This document shows positions 35,107 through 45,725 of a DNA stretch of 64,000 bases, in pieces; within the stretch, counting starts at the first letter, position 1; the number at the start of each line of letters is the position of its first letter. The translations under genes were made by a program, and so were the position numbers. Below the pieces are notes generated by a model. It did no database searches, was not told where the DNA came from, and worked only from the letters and a program-made list of their open reading frames with translations. This DNA comes from Symsagittifera roscoffensis. Taxonomy: Eukaryota > Xenacoelomorpha > Acoela > Convolutidae. The stretch is from assembly GCF_963678635.1 (NCBI RefSeq), contig NC_087063.1, positions 77,089,617-77,153,616 on the forward strand, read 5' to 3'.

Positions 35107-38100
35107 GTTAGAGGAAATTCAAAAAGCTAATTTGAAAACAAAACTAAACTGACACATTGGAAGTTTATTTTGCGAAAAGTTGTCAAAGTTTTTTTTTACT
35201 CTTCAAATAGACTTTTCACAAGATACTAATTTATTTTTTCCTCCGCTTTTAACATTTTTCCATTGGTGACTGTGTAAATCCCCTCTCTCTTTTTTTAAAT
35301 TTTGTTATGGCTAGCTAAATCACAATATTCTTTAAGCTATGTTTTCAGTAACAACATATTACAAACTTCTACTGACAAAAACAACAAAAGACATCGTCAT
35401 ATGATCACCTTTTGATTAGATCTAAGGAATTTTTACCTGGATTTACAGTTGTGTAGCTGATCCCTCCATTATAGGAGCGGTTTGATTAATCAATGTTTGA
35501 TTCACTGCTCGTTATTTTTTTCTCACCCATATCGATGTGATAGATTTCATACAAAAAAGGATGACAACATTTTTTGATTTTAAAAATTTATATATAAAAT
35601 AAAGAATCTTCGTTGAAAGTGTCAGAGCCATTGCTTCTCGCTCACATTCTCAACTATCAACCAAAGTTTTTGCCGTCATTTTTAGGCTTTGCATATTTAT
35701 ATCTGCTTTTTGCTATAATGAATTGCTTCATATGAGTTTTTATTGACATTTTGCATCCTTCCTTCTTGACTCTTTTGAGTTATAACCGATGGTCTTAACT
35801 CATAGAGTAATTTCGGATAGGGTACACCGTCTGCTCATCACGCTATCTTATTTTCGGCCGGATAGATTCGTGCAACTTCTTAGTCTAATACCGATCCCAA
35901 TCTTACTCTTATACTATTCTAGTCTCAGGTTGTTTAACTAGTCTCTGCTAGGCTCAATAGATCTAGGGTATACTGGTTTATTGCGGCTGCTGAAGTTCTC
36001 TTGGAGAGGCAACTAATTTCTAAGTTAAATTCAAATCTCTCTGGTGCTGAAATTACAAGTAATTTCAGCACTTACAAATAAGTGGGTTGTTAGTTAGATG
36101 GATCATGATTGGTTAATATTAAATACTTTACAGTGGTAAAATATCTAATTTATCCAATCATAAAATGTAGTTTAGATCAGGTTCCACTTTGGTTACTTTC
36201 TCTCAGACCTATTCAGTTTTGATTCCTTTCTTCGAGTTTTTCATGACTTTTCGCTTCTTTTTTTCGAGACTTCCGTGACTCTGTGATTCCTTTCTTCGAA
36301 AAGATCTTTCCATTGAGTTTTTCTTGACTTTTTGCTTCCTTCCTATAAGTCTTTTTTGATTCTTTGATCATTTCTTTCGAGTTTTTCTGACTGTTTGCGT
36401 CCTTTTTGTGAGCCTCTTTGACATTTGGCTTCCCTTCATTGATTCTTTCTCGACACTTTATTCCATTCCTTTGACTTCATTGGCTTTTTGCTCTGTTCCC
36501 CTATTTTTTTTCAGACTTTTTGCATTTTCCCCCAACTTTTGACAGTTTTTTTATGAATCTTTAGTTTTTTGAGTTTCATTAAGCTCATTGCTTATTTCGA
36601 GACTATCTGGTTTCTTGGACTTTTTTGTGTGTTAGTTAGCTTGTAGTTAGCCTGCCTTGAGCCTCTCTGTGTTCCAGAAATTTTTCCAAACTTAATTGAG
36701 ATCGTCACATGCTCAAAGTGTCTTTGAAATCTTGATTTTCTGAGCTTTATTCAGCCCAACCCATGCTCTGAGCCTCTCTGGGCTCTTCGCTTATCCAAAA
36801 TTTTTAAAGTTCATTGCACGTTTCTCTGAGTTCCTAGCTCGTTTTTAAGCTTTAATTGGCTATTCGCTTGCGTGAGTGTTATCGTTTTTTTTTGCACTAG
36901 AAAAGTTTCAGCATTTTGCTGCTCAAATGCAGTTGGTAAGGATGTAGTTGAAAGGGTGGTAGGAATAGCTATGTTTTGGGCTTATTTCGATAATCAGTTA
37001 AGTTTGCAGTTTATAAATATCAGGCAGAAAACATCTACATTGTTTGATAAATGCATCAGAAACTATTCTCGGAGAAAAAACATAAAAAATAAGATGCAAT
37101 AAAAAGAACTATTTTGGTAAAACTGGCTTACTCCACCTACTGAGGTTTGGTATAACCTCGAGGTCTTGGTGAACGTAAGCCCATAAAGAGCTCCTGTTAC
37201 AAAACTCATCAAAAACTGCTTCCTCAAATCTACGATTGCAGTTACCTTGCACGAAATTGAGTTATGTCAAAACAACAAAAAAGGTTATCCGAAAACCGGT
37301 TTTTCATCCCTCAGGAAGATGAAACCCGACTGTAAGAACTGGAAGAAGAAACCCGACTGTTCTCGCAAACCTTAAAAAATGAAGAATTTGAGAATCCCTT
37401 AAACTCATTTCTTAAGAACTATGAACATAGATCCGTAAGTTTCAACCTGATCCCCCCACAACCGGCATTCAAAAAAAACTTGAACACTGCATCAACATCA
37501 AAAAAGTAGTCAGCAAAGACCGTTTTTTATCACTAACAACTTTCAACTCAATGCAATGGCAGTACAAATCAAGCTAAAAAATCAGATAGTGCTTCTACTT
37601 TCAATCGATCAATTCCATAACTGAAAACTACAATTTTATATAGAAATTCAAACAACTCCATGCACTTGAGATTACAACCCAAAAATATCAAGTCGAAAAC
37701 TGAAAAAAAAGGTTCATATGGAACTGACAATAAAAAACCTTGGTAGCTGGTTATAGAGTAAATCGAAACGAATTTAAGTTTCTCCAATACGTCCTAGTTT
37801 TAGCAATAGCAATCAAATTGTTAATTCGATTTCACAATGACTTTCAAGTTTCAGAGCCCCAGTACTGGTTCACCAAAAATTATACCCACCATTTTCTGTC
37901 TTGCTACTCGCTGCGGTTGACACTTTATTTCTACAAGAGAACTGACCTTTTTTCAATTAATAAATTGAACAGTTCTATTTGTGACACTTAACTAATTGGT
38001 TTCAGCAAAACGCACGAGTTTTAGCGCTGTACCTACCCTTGACTTTGTATAATAACTCAAAATCCCCTGAAACTGTATTATCTCGACATTTATCGTTTTA

Positions 38101-38184
38101 TTTGTAGTTGCAGAAAAAAAATCAGAATCAATCAAGTTACCTTCCGACAGAGAGTATAATTTTCTCAACAACTACAATGAGATT
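35107..38184. other. Unique AT-rich DNA with a degenerate minisatellite; no gene seen
   Basis: I find no convincing coding region. 36200-36600 is a degenerate repeat of TTTCTTCGAGTTTTTCTTGACTTTTTGCTT-like units of about 55-65 bp. 36650-36850 repeats AGCCTCTCTG with GAG-rich spacers. 36044-36071 is a perfect 13-bp inverted repeat with a 2-base loop. The frame at 36872-37102 (+, 76 codons) and those at 37569-37991 are short and unsupported. Confidence 0.4.
36200..36600. repeat. Degenerate TTTCTTCGAGTTTTTC minisatellite
   Basis: The pattern C-TTTCTTCGAGTTTTTC(A/T)TGACTTTT-GCTTC recurs about six times with heavy divergence, spaced 50-70 bp. The strand is strongly pyrimidine-biased. Confidence 0.55.
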
Positions 38185-38936
38185 ATAATTACTCCGACTT
38201 CCCGCGCAAAATGAGGTACATGTAGGCGGTTCATTGAAATGATATCATTTCAAAGCCATGGATCTTAAGCAAAAAAAATAAGCAGAAAAAATTTTCTATG
38301 TTTCAACTGTTGGGCAAGGTACAATTTTGCCAACTGCAACTCCTGTCACAGAAAAAATTCTGGCAAAAAGCATCACACTTTTCTTTGCGTCTCATCAGCC
38401 GATCCAGCAACGAATGCAAGTAAATCTGACGCTCAGCTAGCAAAAGGTAGTCAAAAGTTCAAACGGCATCTGTTTCAGTTCAATTCAAACCCATTTTCAG
38501 TCGGAGAAATTTTAGTAGAGGATGTTCTAACAGTTTCAGGATCCAACTCATCCCAAAACTTTCATCAAAAGCTGCAAAACAACTGATAAACACAGTCGAA
38601 GCAACATCAGAGTGAAAAACACTGTCTATCGATCAAAAACGTTCAATTTACGGCTAATTGCTTCTGTGAACTTAGTCTCGTTCAATCTCACATTCAAGCA
38701 GATAAAAAGTTTAACAACCAGTTTTCGACTAGAGGTGTTCGAAATGCTTCTAATTGAAGTCAGAAAAACTTGCAAAAGGAATAGGAGTTTTAGAAAATGC
38801 AAATTTTTTCCTTGTCACTATCAAATTAAATAACTTTGTAAAATAAGGCAGATTTTCCAAACAACTACTAGCAGGCTCAAAGTGAGCTCAAAAGTTCAAA
38901 ATCCCTCACTGTTTACCCTTGCTGAAATTTCGCTTC

Positions 38937-38937
38937 A

Positions 38938-38969
<32 letters not shown>
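38937..38969. repeat. (CT)n microsatellite
   Basis: CTCTCTTTC is followed by about 12 CT repeats ending in GG. In unit 2 the same place reads CTCTACACTCTCTCTGG, so the run expanded in unit 1. Confidence 0.9.
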
Positions 38970-39299
38970 GGTTTCATAACATAAACTCTGTTAGGTTCTT
39001 TCCAGCAACTGATCCTCACAAAATTACACACCACTGAAAGTATCCTGTTTTTGAAATTATAAATAGGTTTCGATTTATTTTCTTTTTTTTTCATATCACG
39101 GGCCATAGCAACCGCAAAAGCTACTGAAAGTATCATTCCAATTGTTTTCATTGAAACCAGCAATCGGAAGATAAAATATTTCATTCTAAGATTTTCAAGT
39201 TTCGCTTCTGACAGATAGTCCACATTCTGGTCATCTGGGAAAATCGGAAAGTTTGCAACAGAATACATCAAAAACAAAAACTGACTGCAACCTGCAACC

Positions 39300-39755
39300 C
39301 GTTTCTGTACCAACTGGGGATACTGCGATGCAGAAGACGTCTATCAGAAGAACCAATGTGACTATCCAATTGATATCTAAACATTCCTGCTGGTAGTAAC
39401 CGATCAAATGCATTTCGTTAACCCACATTACGAGTTTACATTAAGAAGACCGGCAGTCAATTTTCATAGCAAACAAACAGTACTAGATTTTGCTCTGAAG
39501 CTGGACACTTATCTATAATTCACAGCTGCATACCCGTGGGAAGGAAACAACCGCAAGTTGAAGACCCTAAAAAATCAGAGCATCTTCAGAGGCCTGAGTT
39601 TTTATATCTTCAAGATTGTTCGCCAATGAAAAATTTCGAGGCGAGCAGATCCCCATGTACACTCTTTTCTACCCCATGTGCTGTCATCAGAGCTGTTCAC
39701 CTGGATAACTTCTTAAGCATTTTACTTGGAATAGTATATGTTGGTGGTTAGCAGG
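39300..39755 (+). pseudogene. BEL/Pao retrotransposon integrase fragment, unit 1
   Basis: Frames in this stretch are protein-like but broken. A + frame at 39536-39751 contains GRKQPQVEDPKKSEHLQRPEF and then CAVIRAVHLDNFLSILL. The RAVHL motif followed by hydrophobic residues is characteristic of the BEL/Pao integrase core. Unit 2 shows the same codons with different frameshifts. Upstream codons (39300-39400, CTNWGYCDAEDVYQKNQCDYP in another frame) are conserved between units, but I cannot place them. The D, D and E catalytic positions cannot be followed because of frame breaks. Ancient and inactive. Confidence 0.55.
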
Positions 39756-39756
39756 C

Positions 39757-39935
39757 GGGGAGAGGGGTACTGGTAGAACCCATGTTTAAAGATGAGGTAT
39801 AGAGGATCTGGTCAACTGGCAAATTATTCAAATAGGGAATGTTTTTCTTAATATATCAGTATAGGTTAAAGGTTTCTGAGTTCTAGATGGTAGTTTTCAG
39901 ATGGTAAGTTTTCAGAAATTCCCTTGTAATAAAAT
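39757..39935 (+). repeat. Dispersed hairpin-ended element, copy 2
   Basis: GGGGTACTGGTAGAACCC (hairpin GGGT/ACCC) is followed by ATGTTTAAAGATGAGG, AAATAGGGAATG, and AGATGGTAGTTTTCAGATGG. The order and spacing match copies 4-6, with strong divergence. It abuts the BEL/Pao integrase remnant. Confidence 0.5.
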
Positions 39936-41226
39936 AGTGTGTAGATTTCTCTGTTTTTTAGTTTTAGTAAAATAGTTCAACGCTTTGAAAAATTTTTTAA
40001 ATTCAGTTTTTGAAAGTTTTTTCTAAGTTTTTTTTTAGCAAATGCACTTTTATCTTAAAAACAAAAACAAAATTGGTAACTTTCAAATGGTAACTAAAAA
40101 AAATCATTCTTTAATTTCGAGTATGCGAATGTAAACTTATATATCAAAAAATACGTTTTTTTTGTAAAAACTCATCATTTACTTATTTCATCTTTTTTTT
40201 ATCCCTTTCTTCAGGTTATCTGGGGAAAAATTGCAAAAGAGGCTTATCTTTGAAAAACTAATTAATCTGCTCATCGATTAATATTTGAAAAAAAATTAAA
40301 GCTCCCCATGTTTGATTGATTTTATATACCCCTTAATCTCTTATTCCTGGAGAAACGATGAAAGCTCCCTTTTACTATTTACTCTTATGACCTATTCAAT
40401 TTTGTTTCAATTAACTATCTTATGATTGTGTCACAGATGCATATTAGCCGTTCCCCATCAGTTTGATGAAGCTTAAAAAGCATCAATGGGAGACTAAAAT
40501 TCCAAATTTTAACAAAAATTTCAAATGCGTCCAATCAAAAATATAATGATTTTTCATTGAAAACTAATTATCAAACAATTATTAAAAAAATATAAAATTC
40601 AACTAGTCAGCTATTTATATATTTTATATCAAGATCTCAATTTTACCTGAGATTGTTTTTGTTTTATCTTTTTTCCTTGCTACGAATAAATTCAATTCAC
40701 CTTTGTCTCTTTAACTTTAATCTTTTGAAATTTCTTAAAATGTAATGAAATTTCCAAAAAAAAAATTTCATATTTGTCATTTCCTTTGCTCAAACTATTT
40801 TTCAAAAGTTTTTTTTATGTCTGATTAATTTTGAGTTATTTTTTCTATCATTTTCAGAGTGAACTTATGAGAAACTAATTCAATTTCTTAGAAGTTGGCT
40901 ACAATTTACGTAAGCTATATCTTCGATCGTTAATTCTTGCAATTGGAGGACTGCATAATCCATATTTCATCATCATTTTCCTAAAAGTTCACCAAAATTT
41001 TAGTTGCTAATGTTCTTTTTTAAAAGGAAAGGAGGAACCTAAACAGTTAAATCACATAAAAAGAAACACAACTCACTGCACCTTGTAATTAGTGTACTGC
41101 AATGAGATACATTTACAATTAAAAACTTCATTTTGACATAAATTTTCAGTAGATAGACATCATAATAATTTTACGACGACTTCCGCCGCAAAACGAGGTA
41201 CATGTCGGCGCTTCATTGAAACAAGA

Positions 41227-41466
41227 TCATTTCAAAGCCATGGATCGTAAGCAAAAAGAAAGTAAATAAAAGTGTTTCGGTGTTTCAACTGATCGGCAAG
41301 GTACAGTTTTGCCAACTTCAACTCCTTTGTCACGAAAAAATTCTGGCAAAAAAGCATCACAATTTTTTTTGCGTTTCATTAGCTGATCCATTAACGAATG
41401 CAAGTAAATTTGATGATCAGCTAGCAAAATGTAGTCAAAGGTAAAATCAAGCTGTTTGTGCGCCAA
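41227..41466 (-). pseudogene. Possible coding remnant, minus strand (unrecognised)
   Basis: A 79-codon minus frame includes DYILLADHQIYLHSLMDQLM and FLPEFFRDKGVEVGKTVP. The unit-1 counterpart (about 38250-38450) reads DYLLLAERQIYLHSLLDRLM before a one-base deletion shifts the frame. Substitutions between units are mostly conservative but are not concentrated at third codon positions, so selection on this frame is not demonstrated. I do not recognise the protein. Confidence 0.25.
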
Positions 41467-42094
41467 TCAAACAGCATATGGAGTCAGTGCTCTTGTTTTG
41501 TAAATCTTGACAATGGTAGCTTCTTCACTAAACTAAAAAAAACCAATTGGATACCAAATTTTTTAAAAGTTCTAATTGCATCTGTTCCAATTTATTGTAA
41601 GCCCATTTTTAGGCGGAGACGTTTTATCAGAGGATGTCCTAATAGTTTCAGGATCCACTTTTTCCAAAAAACCTTTATTAAAAGCCGCAAAAAACTGCAA
41701 AAAGTCACAGCGGAAACAACATCAAAGTGGAAAACTCTGTTGATGGGTTAAAAACGTTCAACTTAACGTCAATTATTTTTGTGAACTTCAGTCACGTTCA
41801 ATCTCACTTTCAAGCAGATAAAAAGTTTAACAACCAAATTTCGATTAGAGGTGTTTGAAGTGCTTCTAGTTGAAGTCAGACAAATCTGCAAGAGGAATAG
41901 GAGTTTTAGAAAACGATTGCAAATTATTTCATTATCACTATCAAAATCAATCTTTTCGTAAAACAAAGCAGATCTTCCAAACAACTACTAGCAGGCAGAA
42001 AGAACTCAAAAGTTCAGAATTTTAGTTTAAGTTAAACGTTCAAGACAGCTCTCGAACTAACTATGTCTCCAAAGTAGAATTTCATGTTGGTGGC

Positions 42095-43075
42095 TAGAGC
42101 GTGAAAGTTTTAACTGCAAGGTTTTTGGCCTCATGTGATCAATGTCAACGAAATTGGCAGTTTTCAATTTCTTCCAACTGCTTACGCTTTCAGGAAGATT
42201 TCCTAATTTGCCATTCACTCAAAGATTGCATTTTTTTGCAACTTGATTTACTATATGAGTCGGTTCAGACAGCACAGCTTATTAGAATGATCAACTTCAA
42301 AAAGCCAATTTTATTCAAAAATTGATAAGCAATAGTAACGGAGTCTATCTTCGATACTTTTGAGGTTCATTTGATCTTTCACATGTTGGTTCCACCTCCA
42401 GACAAAAAATCTCAAGATACGCTAAACAGAGGTTCATGATTATAGCAGATACAAATTGGGCGCTACAATTTCAGCACATGGGGAGTGTTATGTCGTTGAG
42501 AATTCTGTGACAGACAAAACACTTGAACTGATTGTTTGCTTTTCGATCTTGTTCAATTCAAGAAGGTTTATTGATCATTAAAAGTCTTGCTAAAATTACC
42601 TTCACACGTTTTTAGACGCATCAGAGTTTAGTCTTAGGGCAGTCTGCTGTCTCATACTCAAATACAACAACAGCTTTACCTCGCGCAAAATTGCAATTGG
42701 AAACGCATCTGATGAAATGTATAGGTCTTTTTCTTATGGAATAGAAAGCTGCAGTATAAGCTCTGCCACAGTCTTTTTTCGTAAAAGAGGAAATCGACCG
42801 CCAAGCAAATAAATGTTTTTTTTTCTGGTTGGAAATAACAACAAATTTACACGGACTGCAACCTCCTAACCTAATCCACAGGTTAATTTTGGCTAATCGA
42901 CCACAGAAAAATCCAAAAAAATGGTTTTCGACTTTGCTCCATCCTGCTGATGATGGTTCCAGAGTTTATAGCCTCGCTGAAACTTCTCTACACTCTCTCT
43001 GGTTCCATAAAATAAATACGGCCACGTTCTTTCCAGCAAATGATCCTCACAAAAGAACACGCCACTGAAAGAATC
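42095..43075 (+). pseudogene. BEL/Pao retrotransposon RT-RNase H-to-integrase junction remnant, unit 2
   Basis: There are three broken + frames. 42101-42325 begins KVLTARFLAS, in the position of the connection downstream of reverse transcriptase. At about 42613-42808, HTFLDASEFSLRAVCCL resembles the first RNase H aspartate block (DAS-E). 42829-43068 carries HRLILANRPQKNP, WFSTLLHPADDGSRVYSLAE and SLHSLWF; PADDGSR followed by LWF is a hallmark just before the BEL/Pao integrase. The order RT tail, RNase H, PADDGSR, then RAVHL near 43700 is that of a BEL/Pao pol gene. Internal stops and frameshifts make it inactive. No long terminal repeats were recognised. Confidence 0.65.
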
Positions 43076-43299
43076 CCTGTTTTTTCAATTAAAAGTGGTT
43101 TCAATTTTTATCCGTTTTCATATTAAGGCCTTAGCAACTGCAAAAGCTACTGAAAGTATCATTCCATTTTTTTAATCATTGAAGCTGGCAATCGGAAGAT
43201 GAAACATTCCATTCTAAGATCGTCAAGTTTCGCTTCTGACAGAAAATCCACATTCTGGTCTTCTGGAAGAATCAGAAAGTTAGGAAAAGAAAACACCGA

Positions 43300-43830
43300 A
43301 AGCATACACTGACTGCAACCTACAACCCGTACTTGTACCAATTGGGGATACTGCGATGCAGAAGACGTCTATCAGAAGCACCAATGTGACTATCCATCTG
43401 ATATCTAAACATTGCTGCTGGTATAACAGTTGATCAAATGCAATTCGTCAATCCACACAATTTGAGTTTACACTAAGAAGAAGGGCAGTCAATTTTCATA
43501 GCAAACAAGCAATACTAGAATTTGCTCTGTAGCTGGACCCTTATCTATAATTCACTGCTGCATACCCGTCGGAAACAAACAACAGCAAGTTGAACACCCT
43601 AAACTGTCAGAGCTTCTTCAGAGGCCTGAGTTTTATTTCTTCAAGATTGATCGCCATTGAAAAATTTCGAGGCAAGCAGATCCCCGTGTACGCTCTTTTT
43701 TGCCCGATGTGCTGTCATCAGAGCTGTTCACCTGAATATCTTCTTAAGCATTTTTTGGCAGCACTATATTTTGCATTGGAGTATTATCTGTTGGTGGCGA
43801 ACAGGCGGGGTGTGGGGTACTGGTAGAACC
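43300..43830 (+). pseudogene. BEL/Pao integrase fragment, unit 2
   Basis: This is the counterpart of 39300-39755. CTNWGYCDAEDVYQKHQCDYP is present near 43330-43395. The frame at 43590-43826 has FRGKQIPVYALF and CPMCCHQSCSPEYLLKHFL, while the neighbouring frame at 43657-43839 reads CAVIRAVHLNIFLSIF, the integrase-like motif. Different indels from unit 1 show independent decay. The apparent Cys-rich reading is probably the wrong frame. Confidence 0.5.
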
Positions 43831-43985
43831 CATGTTTAAAGATGGGGTATAGAGAATCTGGTCAACTGGCTATGTATTCAGATAGGGAGTATTTTTCCTA
43901 AAATATTAGGATAAATTATAGGTTTCCGAGTTCTAGTTGGTAGGTTTTAGATGGTAAGTTTTCCCATGTAATAAAATAGTGTATA
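43805..43985 (+). repeat. Dispersed hairpin-ended element, copy 3
   Basis: GGGGTACTGGTAGAACCC is followed by ATGTTTAAAGATGGGG, AGATAGGGAGTATTT and TTTTAGATGGTAAGTTTTC. It sits at the same place in unit 2 as copy 2 in unit 1, so it was present before the duplication. Confidence 0.5.
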
Positions 43986-44841
43986 GATTTCTCTAATTTC
44001 TAGGATTAGTAAAAGAGTTCAACGCTTTGAAAGTTTTTTTTAATTCAGTTTTTGAAAGTTTTTCCTAATTTTTTTTTAGCAAAAGCACTTTTTTCTTGAA
44101 AACAAGAACAAAATTGGTAACTTTCAAATGGTAACCTAAAAAATCATTCTTCAATTTAAAGTATGCGAATGTAAACTTATATATCAAAGAATACGTTTTT
44201 TTATAAAAAAAACTCATCAATTACTTATTTCATCTTTTTTCCCTTTCTTCAGGTTATCTGGGGAAAAATTGCAAGAGAGGCTTGTTTTTGAAAAATTAAT
44301 CATTCTGCTCATCGATATATATTTGACAAAATTTTAAAGCTCCCTACGTTTGATTGATTTTATATCCCACTTAATCTCTTTTTCCTGGAGAAACGATGAA
44401 AGCTCCGTTCTACTAATTACTCTGATCACCTATTCAATTTTGTTTCAATTAACTATCTTTTGATTGTGTGACAGATGCATATTAGCCGTTCCCCATCAGT
44501 TTGATGAAGCTTAAAAAGCATCAATAGGAGATTAAAATTCCAAAATGTAACAAAAAATTCAAAAAACGTCCAATCAAAAATATAATGATTTTTCATTGAA
44601 AACTAATTATCAAACACTTATAAAAATATAAAATTCAACTAGTCAGCTATTTATATATTTTATATCAAGATCTCAATTTTACCTAAGAATGTTTTTGTTT
44701 TCTCTCTTTTTCCTTGAACTTCGTAAAATATAATGAAATTTCCAAAAAAAGCTTAATATTTGTCATCTCCTTTGCCCAAACTATTTTTAAAAGCTTTTAT
44801 ATGTCTGATTGTTTTTGAATTATTTTTTCTATCATTTTCAG

Positions 44842-44949
44842 AGTGAACTTATGAGAAACTTATTCCATTTCTTAGAAGGTGGCTACAATTTACGTAAATT
44901 ATGTCTTCTATTGTTAATTCTTGCAATTGGAGGACTGCATAATCCATAA
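44842..44949 (+). other. Acceptor-led short frame conserved in three tandem units
   Basis: After TTTTCAG, an open frame reads SELMRNLFHFLEGGYNLRKL and ends TAA at 44947. Unit 1 (40858) has the same words with a stop after SELMRN. Unit 3 (45407) reads SELIRKLFDLLEGGYKLRNL and stops at 45515. A second such block, LSGEKLQ(E/K)RL(V/I)FEKLI, follows a TTCTTCAG acceptor at 44253 (unit 2) and 40215 (unit 1). These could be terminal exons of an unrecognised gene or coding debris of the element. Confidence 0.35.
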
Positions 44950-44960
44950 TTCATCATAAT

Positions 44961-45725
44961 TTTTTCAAGATTGTGTGACAGACGCATATTAGCTGTTCCC
45001 CATTAATTTGATGAAGCTTGAAGTGCATCAATGGGAGATTAAATTTCCAAACTGTAATAAAAAATTCAAAAACGACCAAACAAAATTGTATTGAGTTTTC
45101 ATTGGAAACTAATTATAAACAATACAAAAACATTTAAATATCAACCAATCGGGTGTTTATATCAAGATCTCAAATTAACCCGATAACTTTTTTAAATTCT
45201 GTCTCTTTCCTTGCTACAAATAACTTCAAGTCATCTTCGTCTCTTTAACTTTATTCTTTTGAAATTTCTTAAAAACTACAAAAATTTCCAAAAAAACTCT
45301 AAATTTGCCATTTCTTCTGCCCTGGTACAAATTCACATAGAGAAAAGTATTTTATTTTAATTTTTTAGGTCTGATTTTTGTTTGTTTATTTTCATATCTT
45401 TTTCAGAGTGAACTTATACGAAAATTATTCGATTTGTTAGAAGGTGGTTACAAGTTACGCAACTTACGTCAGTTCATCTCTTCTATTGTCAATTTTTTCA
45501 ATTGTTGGACTGCATAATTCATAGTTCATCATCATTTTAATTGAAATTCATCAAAATTTTAGTCGCCAAGTTTCCTTTTTTTAAAAAAAAATTGGGCATC
45601 TACAAGTTACCATACATAAATAAAAACGCATTTCACTGCATGGTATAATTACTTAACTGAAATCAATTAAAAACTGCAATGTGACATAAAAGTTTCATAC
45701 AACTTTCAAAACATAGACATCATAA
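44961..45725. repeat. Tandem duplication unit 3 (partial)
   Basis: This is a third, more diverged copy of the unit end. GTGACAGACGCATATTAGCTGTTCCCC (about 44976) matches 40434 and 44466, and the sequence then follows unit 1 through the SEL-LEGGY block to CATCATAAATTTTC (about 45730). It is separated from unit 2 by a short joint around 44960-44975. Confidence 0.75.

Larger units (their letters stand above)
38185..41165. repeat. Diverged tandem duplication with BEL/Pao remnants, unit 1
   Basis: This unit starts near CCGACTTCCCGCGCAAAATGAGG and aligns with unit 2 (41166-44960) throughout, by eye at perhaps 80-85%. Relative to unit 2 it lacks about 1 kb between ACTACTAGCAGGC (about 38866) and the GCTGAAATTTCGCTTC block (about 38920), and it has a CT microsatellite at that point. 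It contains the integrase remnant, a hairpin-ended repeat and the acceptor-led short frames listed separately. Confidence 0.8.
41166..44960. repeat. Diverged tandem duplication with BEL/Pao remnants, unit 2
   Basis: This is the second unit of the duplication. The spacing between matching blocks is about 2,980 bp on its left side and about 4,035 bp on its right, because unit 2 holds about 1 kb (42030-42950) that is absent from unit 1. That extra kilobase is RNase H-like coding debris, so it was probably lost from unit 1 rather than gained by unit 2. Confidence 0.8.

Noticed and set aside
37569-37991. Overlapping ORFs of 72 and 83 codons on opposite strands
   Set aside because: They are short, have alternative starts, no conservation between repeats, and composition expected by chance.
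38906-39428. Minus-strand 135- and 65-codon ORFs opposite the integrase remnant, with a signal-peptide-like start
   Set aside because: The unit-2 copy has a frameshift and stops, while the + strand carries BEL/Pao-like motifs; this is most likely antisense shadow.
39300-39600. Stop-codon reassignment (TAA as Gln), because the + frame is protein-like across several TAA
   Set aside because: TGA and TAG also interrupt coding remnants, frameshifts are frequent, and intact ORFs end normally; pseudogene decay explains it.
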